From Amorphophallus konjac (taxonomy: Eukaryota > Streptophyta > Magnoliopsida > Alismatales > Araceae), in the NCBI GenBank assembly GCA_022559845.1, contig CM040126.1, positions 124,224,886 to 124,288,885 of the forward strand: a stretch of DNA of 64,000 bases, given 5' to 3'. Made by a program: the position numbers and the translations under genes. Below the pieces are notes generated by a model. The model saw nothing but the letters and a program-made list of their open reading frames with translations. It was not told where the DNA came from and ran no database searches. Positions within the stretch are counted from its first letter, which is position 1; every line of letters begins with the position of its first letter. Below are positions 22,179-33,434 of this stretch, one piece after another.

Positions 22179-24600
22179 TCAGGTAGAGAAGTTTGGAACC
22201 CAAGACTGATTGGGCTCCAGAGAAGATGAAAAGCAATTAAAACGAGAAAGTAGACTTTTAGAAATCCACATTTGTTTGAAACAGTTTTGTTCAGTGGATT
22301 TTCCAGATTTCTTTTTGTTTTGCTTTTTCTTGTTGACACTAGCATGATTATTTACAGATTGATTATTTTTGTGCCAGTGCCTTGGCCAGGATGTATTCAC
22401 GAAATTGTGGCCATAGTAATCATTGGGCTGGCTGTGAAAATATTTGTTCCTAGGTGTCCAAGAGCCATACCCATTAACCCATTTCCTAGTGTAAGGTTTA
22501 TAGGACTGTGTAGCCTGATGTCCAGAACCTGTAAACCTTCCTTGAGTCCTAGTCCATCCTGACCTATTTGGATAGGTTGACTGTGCAAAGAAGTGGGACT
22601 GGGCTCTAGGTTGGTAGAAATGTTTGGGTTGAGCTCTAAAAGCATTCTGCCTCCCCTGCACCTTGGACCCTGCTGACTTGTTCATAGGTGTGTATTGGGT
22701 CTTCTTCATAGGTGGTGGTGATGGTGGAGACTTGGTGACCTTAACATGGGATTTATAAGACTGTGTAGGTTGACCCCTAACCTGAGACTGAGCTTTGGGA
22801 TTTTGTTTGGATGTGTTAGCTCTACTAGTCTCATTCAGTTTTTGTTTGCCCTTCTCCTCAGCACTGGACTTTTTCAGATTAGCAGTTTTGTTCGTTGAAA
22901 TGTTTGAATTCATGCTAATTAGAGGTCCTTTCACTTTTTATGCAACAAATGAAATAGTTTTCATTCCAAAGGTTTTTGTTGCACTAGAATTAAATCCAAG
23001 GCCCTCTTTTCTGAAGTTGACCTTTGACCCTAACAAAGCATTTAGGTTATCTGAACCTTGGGTCATTTTCTCAATAGTCTTAAGCTTGTCCTCATTATCC
23101 TTTTGAATATCTTCAATGGATTTCTTAAGTTCTGTATTCACACTTAGGACAGCTTGATATTTTTCATTCACTATTTTTATCTCACTCTCACATTTCTGAA
23201 TTTTTAATTTCAGTTCATTAGTTTCTTTTTCTAACCTCTCATTTTCTTCTTTAGAGGCTTTTGACTCATTCTTGATTTCTTCTACTTCAGAACATGTGAG
23301 TTTCAATTTTTTATTCTCAGATTCTAGATATGCAATTTTATCAGTTAGAGTTTTATCATTTTGCATGGAGTTAATCTTTCTTCTTAGATGCATGTTTTCC
23401 TTTCTAATATCATCAGCTCTATCAGCTATGTCATGGTAGGCATCTACCCAATCAGCAATAGTGAAAATTTTGAATCTAGTGATTACCTCATCTGAGTCCT
23501 CTTCTTTGTCTTCAGAGCTTGTTGCCATAAGGCAAATGGGCTTCTCAGATTCGGCTTCACTGTCTGAGCTGCTACTGAAGGAACCTTCATCTTCATCACT
23601 CCAGGTACTCACCATTGCTTTCCCTTTCGTGTTCCTTCTCTTTGACTTGTCCTTGTATTTCTGATTCTCTAGACAGTCAGCTTTCAGATGGCCTGTTTTC
23701 CTGCATTGATAACAAGTATTAGTTTCAATTTTCTTAGCAAGGTTATGTTTATACCTTTTATCCCTTCGGCCGCCACTATATTTCTTTTGGCTGAATCGTC
23801 CTGCTCCTTTCCTGAGGAACCGCCTGAACTCTCTGGTCATCATTGCCATCTCAGTACGAGTTATATCTTCTTCATTCAGGCTCTCCTCGGATGATGAACT
23901 GTTAGAGCTGGATTTGCTGGATTTGCTGGCACCAGCTTTCAGAGCGATTGGCTTCTTCTTCTCTCAGCTTCTTCTATCTTTGGCATATTAATCTCATATG
24001 CCATCAACGAGCCAATTAGCTCATCAGCCCTTGTGGTTCGCAAATCCCTTGACTCCTCCATCACTGTAGCCTTAGTATGCAAAGCATGAGTCAGGGAATG
24101 TAATATCTTCTCACTACATCGTATTCTATCTGAGGTTTCCCAAGACCTCTAAGACCATTTGTGATAATAGTTAATCGAGCGTACATCTCCTTGATGGTCT
24201 CGTTTGGCTTCATCTTGAATGCCTCATATTCAGACACTAGGAAATTAGCCTTCGTCTCTCTAACTTGAGAGGTCCCTTCATGGATCACTACAAGTGCATC
24301 CCACATCTCCTTAGCTGAACTGCATGCTGATACGCGGGAGAATTCTGTAGGGTGCAGAGAGCACTGAATGGCGTTTATGGCACTCCAATTTAGTGTAGAC
24401 CTCCTGATCTCCTCCTTGGTCCAGACTTCCTCATTAGGGGACAGCTCATAAGGTCCCTTGCTTACTACCTTCCAGATCTCATAATCCTTCACCCTCAAAA
24501 ATACTTGCATACGGTTCTTCCAGTATGCACAGTTAGATCCATCGAAGAATGGGGGCTTTGTGGTTGAGTGTCCTTCAGCTATCATCCCTCGAGCATCCAT
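22179..24600 (-). pseudogene. gag: Copia-2 gag (broken)
   Basis: The start is placed at 24600 (MDARGMIAEGHS), matching the Copia-3 start; the upstream TTG at the PBS is not a plausible start. The N-terminal gag block is PPFFDGSNCAYWKNRM. Later blocks are KMKPNETIKEMYARL, a single zinc knuckle CYQCRKTGHLKADC (near 23700), a Ser/Glu acidic patch, a long coiled coil (23400-23050) and a basic Pro/Gln/Ser-rich tail. The frame breaks near 24090-23850 and has a TAA near 22935. The C-terminal WVPNFST ends in TGA. The long coiled coil is typical of Sirevirus gag. Confidence 0.9.
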
Positions 24601-24644
24601 CTGTACCTTTCTCTTTGGGCGATGAGTCCCTGTAGAAGAGTTAG

Positions 24645-24656
24645 GCTCTGATACCA
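24645..24656 (-). other. primer binding site of Copia-2
   Basis: Minus strand TGGTATCAGAGC, two bases inside the 5' LTR boundary at 24659. Initiator-Met tRNA type. Confidence 0.95.
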
Positions 24657-24658
24657 AC

Positions 24659-26773
24659 TGTTATGTTAGATGGACGCAGTCTATTACCACGGAGAGTGGA
24701 TCTAGAGGGGGGTGAATAGATCTGATGTCTAATTTTAGAACACAGTTGACTCTAATGCGGAATTAAAACAAGCAACTGTATAGCAGTAGAAGGAACACAT
24801 TGAAATCACACAACCACAGGCAATCACACAGTAGACACCGATCTTTAAGGTGGTTCGATCTCAATTCAGAGATCTACGTCCACCCCACACTCCAACTGGA
24901 ATGTGGATCCTGCTGACTAACAGCTTGAATAGCTGGGCTTCATAGCTTGCCAACAACCTCTGATACACAGCTTCGCTAGGCTTAACAGCTTGCCGACCAG
25001 AGGAAAAGATCCTCTGCAACCGCTGGGTAATACAGCTTAGCCGTCCGAGACCTGGTCTCGCCTGCTGAGGATTACAGCTTCACCTGTCTAGTGGAAACCT
25101 TCACTGCAATTGCTTCCTCACAGCTTGATAACAAAAGTGTGTCGAAAGCAAGAAAGACAGAAACAAACGAACTGTAAAAATAAGACGAATGTAGCTCAAG
25201 TATGAGCAGAATCAGCTCTGGTATCTGAACCAATAGTCTGACTTACAAGATCTCTTGAAAGCTCTCTCAACTCAACTCTCTCAATCTTCTCTTCTCTCTT
25301 TCTCTTCTTCTCTCTTTTTCTTCTTCTCTCTTTGGATCGTGCAGGCGCTCACTGTCTGTAGTTCTCTTTTAGCTCTGGCTTGTGCTCTTTCGATCTCTAA
25401 CTTCTTTTGAAGCAGAAGAATTCCTTTTATACTAGTAGCTATTCGAAGGGCGTGTGGCATTTGAATTCCCGCCCAATGATTTGGACCACGTGGCAGCATC
25501 TCGTCTTGTTGCTGGACATGTGTCGCACTCTGAGCACCTCGTCCAGCCTTGGATCACGAGCCAAGTCATAAGTCTCTGCAGATAGTCCCTGTCAGACATT
25601 CGAAAGGAATTATCAGTTTAAGGGTTAACTGCTGTACATACTATACATAGACAGAGCTGAAGCAATGTATAGACTTCATGAAACAGGACAATTGCATTGT
25701 ACAGACTATATGAAGACAAAGCTGAAGCAATGTATAGACTTCATGAAGCAGAGCTGAAGCAGTATAGACTCAGTGAATGCGAAGCAATGCAGTGTTCAGA
25801 CTCTATGAATGCGAGGCTATGCGTTGTACAGACTATGTGAATACAGTGCTATGGCCTGTACATACTCTACGCATGTAGGGCTTATGCCATGTTCAGACTT
25901 TGTGAATACAATGCTGTGCAATGTATAGACTATGTATATGCAGAGCTTAAGCCCTGTACAGACATCAAATATGCAGAAGTAAACGTGCATCAATGTGTAG
26001 ACTTAGCAAAACAAAGTGTGAACAAAGCAACACAATGTGCAGACTTCGTGCAGTGCATGAATGCAGTGTATAGAGTTATGAGTGCAATGAGTGTTCAAGT
26101 GATGTACAGACTCTGAGTTGAACAATGCACAATGCCTATGGTAATGTATAGACTTAGACGTAGGTAAAGATACCGATGTTTAGACTTTGTGCAATGTATG
26201 GACTTAGTGTGTGCAAGCCTACTGCAGCCAGTGCACAGACTTTCAGTACTGTGTAATCATGCTAAGATGCAGTGTATAGACTTTATGCAAGCATGATGCA
26301 GCCAGTGTACATACTTATACCTGCGTGCATGCAATGCGTTGTATAGACTTGCCCATGGCTGTCTAGACTTTGCATGCGTGCCTATAGAAATGTGCAGACT
26401 TGCAGACAATGCATTGTGCAGCCTTTGCGTGCCACAATGATACGCTGCATGAGACGATGAGCAGCCAAGAATGATGTATAGACTTCAAATGAAAGAATGC
26501 ACAATGTACAGACTTGACTGAGACACTGCATAAGACGATGTATAGACTTAGCCGATGCAGACTTAGTCTGATGTACATACTTGCTAGCCTACGAGCCATG
26601 CAGTGTATGGACTTGCTAGCCTGCGAGTCATGCGATGTATGGACTTAATGTGTCTGCTACCCAAGCAAGGTCTAGACTTAAGAATGCATGGATGAATAAA
26701 CTGAATAGACTTGTGACTCATACTGATTGCTATCATCAAAACTATAGATTATCAAAACTACAGGGGCACAACA
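24659..26773 (-). repeat. Copia-2 5' LTR with second TGTAYAGACTT array
   Basis: Near-identical partner of 15481-17611. Minus-strand TATA box TATAAAAGG at 25433-25441. The U3 array of about 30 TGTAYAGACTT cores spans about 25630-26680. Differences from the left LTR include scattered transitions and loss of a short CT segment near 25300. The divergence allows insertion dating. Confidence 0.95.
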
Positions 26774-27442
26774 TTAAACGGTCGTCAACCGACCGTTTGC
26801 AACAATGAACGGCCAATAGCACGACTGTTTAAGGTAGACCTTGCGCGACTTTGGAAATTAGATCATATCTCCCAAACGGTGCAGAATTAGCAAAATTGGT
26901 AGAAGACAAAATTATAGATAACTCAAAAATGAACAACTTTTATGAAAAAAGTAAGATGAGAAAATGATCATAAAGAGAGAAAATAGGGCTATAAGAGAGA
27001 GAGAATATCGGGACATAGGTGAACAGTGCAGTCTGCCAAAAAAACTGTAAATAACTTGAAATCAATGCAGAACTGGCCAATGACGTAGAAGAAGAAATGG
27101 TAGGGATTTGAAAGATGAACAACTTTTGTGAAGGACACATTTTGAATAGAGGAAAGGAATGGGGTGAAAAGGACCGTTTTCAAGACTACGCAACGAAAGG
27201 GGGCTGAATGCTTGAGGGAAGCCGGCCTAAATGGGCCGTAAGGCGACTTTGAAGGCCGGAAGGTGACAAGATAGGCTCCAAGGCTCTATGAAATAATGAT
27301 CTCCAAGGTTCAAATAGAATGGAATAATGAAATGTGCTCGAAATCCATCCAAGAAAGGTTCTAAAATAATGGGTAATTTGGGGCATCAAAATGATGAATA
27401 AGAGAAATGACTCAACTTGCAGGCTAAAAATGAGTGTCAACA

Positions 27443-30297
27443 AAGTGTTTCCCGAAGATTTGCCAGGTCTTCCTCCTGAGAGGGAGGTGGTTTTCCCTAT
27501 TGATTTAATTCCTGGCGCTTCACCTGTTTCTAAAGCTCCGTATCGTATGTCCTCTGTTGCGTTAAAGGAATTGAAGGAGCAGTTGTTGGAATTGCTAGAA
27601 AAAGGGTTTATTCGTACGAGCACATCCCCGTGGGGTGCTCCTATACTTTTCATAAAAAAGAAGGATGGTTCATTGAGGCTGTGTATTGATTATCGCTAGT
27701 TGAACTAGCTCACCGTTAAAAACAAGTACCCATTACGAAGGATCGATGAGCTGTTTGATCAGATATCTGGTGCCCTGTATTTCTCAAAAATTGACCTCAG
27801 ATCGGGGTATCACCAGTTAAGGATAAAGGATGAGGATATTTATAAGACGACGTTCCATAGTAGGTATGGACATTTTGAATTTGTTGTAATGCCGTTTGGA
27901 CTAACAAATACTCCTGAAGCTTTCATGCAGCTGATGAACAGTGTGTTTCGGCTGTACTTAGATCAATGGGTCGTGGTATTTATTGATGATATTCTTATAT
28001 ACTCCAAGAGCAAGGAGGAGCATGAGGAGCACTTGAAGACGGCGTTACAGATATTGAAGGATCATCAGTTGTACGCCAAGTTCAGTAAGTGTGAGTTCTG
28101 GCTGCAAGAAGTATCTTTTTTGGGGCATATTATTTCCAAAGATGGTATTGCGGTAGACCCTTCTAAAGTGGAGGCAGTACGTAATTGGGAAAGGCATGTG
28201 AATGCAACTGAAATCATGAGTTTCTTAGACCCAGCAAGTTAAAATCGGAGGTTCATTAAGGATTTCTCCAAGATTACAGTACCCTTGACTAGATTAACTC
28301 GTAAGGAGAATCGATTCAAGCAGTCGGAAGATTGTGAGAAAAGTTTCCAAACTTTGAAGGAGTGTTTGACCACTGCCTCGGTGTTGGCCTTGCCATCTGG
28401 AGAGGGAGATTTTGAAGTGTATACTGATGCATCAGGAATTGGCTTAGGTTGTGCAGAGAGGTAAAGTGGTAGCTTATTCTTCTAGGCAGCTGAGGAAGCA
28501 TGAGGAGAATTACCCTGTTCAGGGCCTGGAGCTCGCTGCGGTTGTGTTTGCTCTGAAGATTTGGAGGCACTACCTATATAAAGAAACTTTCATAGTGTAC
28601 TCTGATCATAAGAGCCTAAAATATTTATTTTCCCAGAAGGAACTACATATGAGGCAGAGAAGGTGGCTCGAGTACTTAAAAGATTTTGATTTCTCTATTG
28701 AGTATCATCCAGGAAAGGGGAATGTTATGGCAGATGCTTTGAGCAGGAAGCCAATGGCCAAATTATCAAGCTTGATGCTTCAAGATTGGAAGTTGTTAGA
28801 GCAGCTGGCAAGCTTAGATCTTAATGTCGCAGTGAAGGAAGATCGGGTTATAATTGCTCATGTCTAGCTTCATTCAGAATTGTTGGCAGAGATTAAGCAA
28901 CTATAGGACAATGACCTGTTGCAAGTGGAGATTAAAGAGTAGATGGTTAGTCAACCAGATTTCATGTTGGCCGATGATGGCAGATTGTTGTTCCGGGGAA
29001 GAACCTGTGTTCCCGATTCCATGGAAGTGAAGAATAAGATTCTCGAAGAAGCCCATAGGTCCAAGTATACAATTCATCCAGGAATTACAAAGATGGATCG
29101 AGATTTGAAGAGGACCTTTTGGTGGTCGAACATGAAGAGAGAGGTGGCCGAATTTGTAAGCAGATGCTTAGTATGTTAGCAAGTCAAGGCCGAACATTTT
29201 AGGTCTGCTGGAACGTTAAAGCCTCTCGAAATACCACAATGGAAGTGGGAGAGTGTCGGCATGGATTTTATCATGGGCTTACCTAGAACTCGTAGCAGTT
29301 TCGATGCAATTTGGGTGGTTATTGATCGTTTAACTAAGTCCGCGTATTTCTTGCCTATTAAATCTAAGTGGACTGTGGATGTTTTGGCTGCCCTGTACAT
29401 GAAGAAAATAGTAAGGTTGCATGGCGTTCCTGTATTCATTATATCTGATAGAGACCCCAGGTTTACCTCTCACTTTTGGAAAGGTCTGCAAGTATCCTTG
29501 GGAACTCGTTTGAACTTCAGTACTGCTTTTCACTCTCAGAAAGATGGGCAAACTGAGAGGACAAATCAGATTATTGAAGACATGTTGAGAGCTTGCATGA
29601 TCATGTTTGGAGGTAGTTGGCATGAATATTTGCCCTTGATCGAATTTGCCTACAACAACAGTTACCAGTCCAGCATTCAGATGGCACCATTTGAGGCCTT
29701 GTATTGAAGAAGTTGTAGGTCCCCTCTTTGTTGGGAAGAGATCGATGAGAAGCAATAGTTGGACTAGATCTTAATTTTGAGTCATCCAAGAATATTCAAG
29801 TCATTAGAAACCGTTTGAAGATTGCTCAGTCTAGGTAGAAGATCTATGCTGATAACATAAGAAGGGATTTGGAGTTTTAGGTTGGTGAGCATGTGTTTCT
29901 GAAGGTCTCACCCTCAAGAGGAATTCGAAGGTTTAGAATGTGAGGCAAGTTGAGTCCGAGGTTTTTTGGCCCGTTTGAAATCTTGGAGAGGGTAGGCGAA
30001 GTTGCCTATAAACTGGCATTACCACCTCAGTTATCAGGCGTTCATAATGTCTTCAACGTATTTATGTTGCAGAAATACGTATACGACCCTTCGCATATCA
30101 TTCAGCATACGGACTTAGAACTGAAGGAGGATTTATCCTACGAAGAGAAGCCTGTCAAAACTTTGGACTACACACAGTAGCAACTCAGGAATCAATCCAT
30201 ACCGATGGTCAAGGTCCAGTGGAGACGGCGTGGAACTGAAGAAGCCACGCGGGAACCCGTTGAAGCGATTAGAAAGCTGTATCCCGATTTGTTCTAA
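27443..30297 (+). pseudogene. pol: Gypsy-2 pol: reverse transcriptase, RNase H, integrase, chromodomain-like tail
   Basis: Resumes at [14 protein letters not shown] after the nested insertion. Reverse transcriptase: [27 protein letters not shown], catalytic [11 protein letters not shown] near 27985. RNase [38 protein letters not shown]. Integrase: HHCC zinc finger around HRSKYTIHPGI and CLVC, then [43 protein letters not shown] and [14 protein letters not shown] with the catalytic residues. The C-terminus has PRFFGPFEILERVGEVAYKL (GPF/Y) and a chromodomain-like block ending before 30297. In-frame stops are at 27697, 27706, 28865, 28904, 28940, 29177, 29836 and 29878; the ones at 27697, 28904, 29177, 29836 and 29878 replace Gln found in sister copies. 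A frameshift lies near 28455. Confidence 0.93.
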
Positions 30298-30354
30298 AGG
30301 TTGGTATCCATTATCTTCGTTAGTCAAGTTTGATGAATTTGGAGAAAATTCCTT

Positions 30355-30368
30355 AAAGTGGGGGAGGG
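30355..30368 (+). other. polypurine tract of Gypsy-2
   Basis: AAAGTGGGGGAGGG immediately before the 3' LTR start TGTAGTAACC. Plus-strand priming site. Confidence 0.95.
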
Positions 30369-31524
30369 TGTAGTAACCTTGATTTTTAAAACAATAGATT
30401 AAATTAATTAAATTTATCACTTAAGTCAAATTCTGAATAATTTATAAAAATATATAAAAATTATATTCTTAAAGAAGACGGAATGTTTAACAACATTGAT
30501 AATTGGGCCGACCCCAAAATAAAATTTAACCAAGTCGAATTGAGGGTTTTAGGCTAAACTCGGAGCTTTGGATAGATCAAGCTTAACCGATCAAATTCGA
30601 ACTCAAATCGAGCCCAAATAAGCTCAATCCTATCCCAAATCGAAGGCCCACGTTAGGAGCCCATTTCCCCTCAAGAATCTCACGAAAACCCTAAACTTGA
30701 CGGCTCAATTTCGAGGTAGTGGCGGCGCGACCCGGTCAAGCACGAATATCGCGTGCGTTCAACTTCATGGCTCTCTTCTATCCATATCTCATTCCTAGAT
30801 TCAACCCTAGCTTTATAAAATGAAGCCTAACACTACCAAGAACTATCATTTGTTGAGGCGGCCGTAGGCGTGCGCGATCGAGGATGGGAACGTCGAGTCT
30901 GGGTGAAGGTTTCGTTTAGGGTTCCGCCGAGGTCGACTTCCTTTCTCGCATCTACAGTTGCATTTCTCTCAAGCTGAACCGATAATAAAATATGCCATCT
31001 TGTTCATCCTTCCTTTCTCTTTCATTTGATACTAGTTTGCCCAATTTTAGTATACCATGTTGATCGAATTTGTTGTTTTACTCAAAGGTATATCCGAGAG
31101 GTTGCCTTCACTTTAAGTCCATCTTATGCTAGTTTGTCTTAGCCTAAACTCTAATCGAAGCATGCTATCTTAATTGACTTTGAATGCTCTTTCCAATGAT
31201 ACCATTTTGCCTAAATTTTGTTCACTATATTGAGCGCAATCGTCATTTTAGTCTAGGTCTATTGGAGTTCACCACCGACGGATCTCAGTTTTAAAATCAG
31301 TCATACCAGTGACCGCTTTATGAAGAAATGGTCACGTGATAGACTGTCTCCTCACCCTGATTTTTAAAAAATATATATTATTTTAATTGACGTGTTCTAC
31401 CTTTAAGTTGTGTTCTCGTATATTAACTAGTTTAATAATTATGAGATATTATTAACGCGCCTTAGTAATCTGACGCCTTCTCGTAGACGCGTCTAGACTC
31501 TTAGATGCGTCCATTCTTTAATTT

Positions 31525-31582
<58 letters not shown>

Positions 31583-33434
31583 ATGGTTTTGTGATAGCAG
31601 TCTTCCCGAGACCGTCTTATGCTAGTTACGGCCTACATATGACCGTCTTTTTCCTCGCTTTTCCAGCATGAAACCGGCTCATTTTCTTGCATATTAGGCT
31701 TTGTTATGTTGTTATATTGCATGCTGCTTAAGTTAAAAACACTACAGAACATGACCATTTAGGTTGCTGGAATAACAAGCTCTATTTTTGATCATTTCTT
31801 GTCATTCTATCGTTTGGAAAAAAATGTAGAATGAATGGTCAAATTCATGGTTTAAGTTGTAAATTTCTAGTACTATCCCTTTAATTGTTGTTTATAGCTT
31901 GTTACCTTCTCAAGATTGTTTGAGGGTCATGCCACTCCGGTGGTTTTGACTTACTGCTACACTCATTTTCTGCTGATTTCGAGCCATCAATTCTTGGGCA
32001 TCGAACACCTCTCCGTCGGATATTCCATCCGTCGGACTAGGTGTTCATGTTCCGAGGCCTCCATTAGACTCCGTGAGCCTGGGATTCTCACTAGGACGCA
32101 GAGCAGGTTGTATCACCAAGTCATGAACCCTCTGGAAGTCTATTTTGGCGGAACAAGGCCCTGTCGAAGTTCTGCCGAAATTCTGTCAGATTTATGAAAA
32201 TGATCCTTCCAAGACTGCCTCTTGTTGGTTGCGGTCTTGCCTAGACCGTCTTCTTCTCGGAGCCACGTGGCCACTTTTTGACGCGTCTCGTGTCCCCGAC
32301 GCCTTCCTTTAAACGCGTTCGGTCCCTCAGACGCATTCATTATTTGGACCGACTTAGTTTAGCCGGTTTGGTCAAACCCATCCTGGCAGCGGTCTCCCTG
32401 TGACCGTCTCTTTCTAGTGGCAGTCCATGGCCGACCGTCTCTTATCCCAGCAACCCGAATTTTCATGTTTTCCGTGATTATTGTGTGTCAGCCCAAACAG
32501 CCTTTTATGGCTGCCATACCTCGAATTTTGGCCTCTCTTTAGATCGATTATGGGAATCACATGGCCATAAGCCCCTTTTTTAGTCATTTTTCCTAAATGA
32601 CTCATTCCTAGATTGGAATATATGATCCAACCCTTCAAAGCCAACGAATCATAAGGGCCCAGTCTTATCCTGGGAGGAGCACCCGAAAGTACTTGTGCCC
32701 TGGGGAGTTTATAATGACAGGGTGTGGCATTGCACCGAAGTGCATGACTAGCGTATTAATCTATGACATTCTACTTCACTCAACTACTTGAGAATTCTTG
32801 CATGACATGATGTGCGTGCTTGGCATGGCCAATTCACATGGAAATTTTACATGAAACTGGTAGAAGATTATTGTTATACTAGCACTTGTTCCTTAATTGA
32901 AATATATTGTTTCCTTCTCCTATCTATCATTTATCGCCTGTTATATGTTTATTATTGTTCTTTTTATCGCATTTTTTCGTACATGATGAAATGACTAATC
33001 ACTTAAACTATGTCTGGTGATAGAGATATAAATTCCTACTGATCTCTCGCTCACTCAGTTTTCCCCACCTTTTCAGGTAGCTCGGATGAGGAGACACAAA
33101 TAGATGGGGACGGGCGAGAGTGAAGACGGGAGCGAGCCAGTTAGCGTCGGTCGTGTCCATCTTTAGAGTTGATGTAGTCACTTTAGTAGTGGTTGTATTG
33201 AGTCGTAGTAAGACTAATGTTCTCTTTCTTTTTATGTCAGTTGATGTTAGAGTTAGTAAAGTCTACAAGATGTCGGGTGTAATAAGCACTTTCCATTTCT
33301 ATTATCAATAAAATTTTAGTTATTTACATTTAATTGGTGGCATTTGGATGTATGGTCTCTTTTGGCAATGTATGCTCTGATTGACATGAATGTTATAACT
33401 GCTACGTTACGATTTTTTGCATTAGGGCGTTACA
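30369..33434 (+). repeat. Gypsy-2 3' LTR
   Basis: Partner of 8519-11683. TATA box at 30814-30820, (AT)27 at 31527-31580, palindrome units at about 31290-31330, 31590-31650 and 32200-32440. About 120 bp present in the 5' LTR is missing near 32605. It ends AGGGCGTTACA, then the AGAGA duplication. Divergence from the 5' LTR is clear by eye, more than between the Copia-2 LTRs, which agrees with the nesting order. Confidence 0.92.

Larger units (their letters stand above)
15481..26773 (-). mobile_element. Copia-2: complete Sirevirus-like Ty1/Copia retrotransposon
   Basis: 11.3 kb, minus strand, with two 2.1-kb LTRs (15481-17611 and 24659-26773). TTAAA target duplications are at 15476-15480 and 26774-26778. 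The PBS is at 24645-24656 and the PPT directly inside the left LTR. Order on the minus strand: gag with coiled coil and zinc knuckle, protease, integrase, reverse transcriptase, RNase H, then 1.5 kb non-coding with repeated PPT-like tracts. Long LTRs, coiled-coil gag and multiple PPT-like tracts are known Sirevirus traits. Frames are broken in gag and around the integrase, but the reverse transcriptase frame is open for 566 codons. It is the youngest event in the left nest. Confidence 0.95.
13411..27442 (-). mobile_element. solo-LTR-like element in Gypsy-2 pol, split by Copia-2
   Basis: Bounded by TGTAGATGTG at 13411 and GTGTCAACA at 27442, with 5-bp target duplications AATTG (13406-13410) and AAGTG (27443-27447), one mismatch apart. 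The interrupted codons support AAGTG as original, because it restores the pol frame. Without Copia-2 it is about 2.7 kb with no gag or pol. It is related to the Tat-like LTR at 44723: both share GATGATCGCG, GGATGCGG and CCGGCT blocks in the same order (13664-13740 versus 44866-44940). A minus-strand TATA box, CTATATAAACCT, lies at 15011-15022. Most likely a solo LTR of a Tat-like family, though a small non-autonomous element is possible. Strand is inferred from the TATA box and related LTR. Confidence 0.65.
8519..33434 (+). mobile_element. Gypsy-2: Tekay-like chromoviral Ty3/Gypsy element with nested insertions
   Basis: Plus-strand element with both LTRs (8519-11683 and 30369-33434), PBS, gag, pol, chromodomain-like C-terminus and PPT. 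It is flanked by the perfect 5-bp target duplication AGAGA (8514-8518 and 33435-33439). It inserted into the 5' LTR of Gypsy-1. Its pol is interrupted at 13410/27443 by a solo-LTR-like element that itself holds Copia-2. Removing the insertions leaves about 10.9 kb, normal for the lineage. Gag and pol carry many in-frame stops, several at codons that are Gln in the sister elements, so the copy is dead. Confidence 0.93.
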
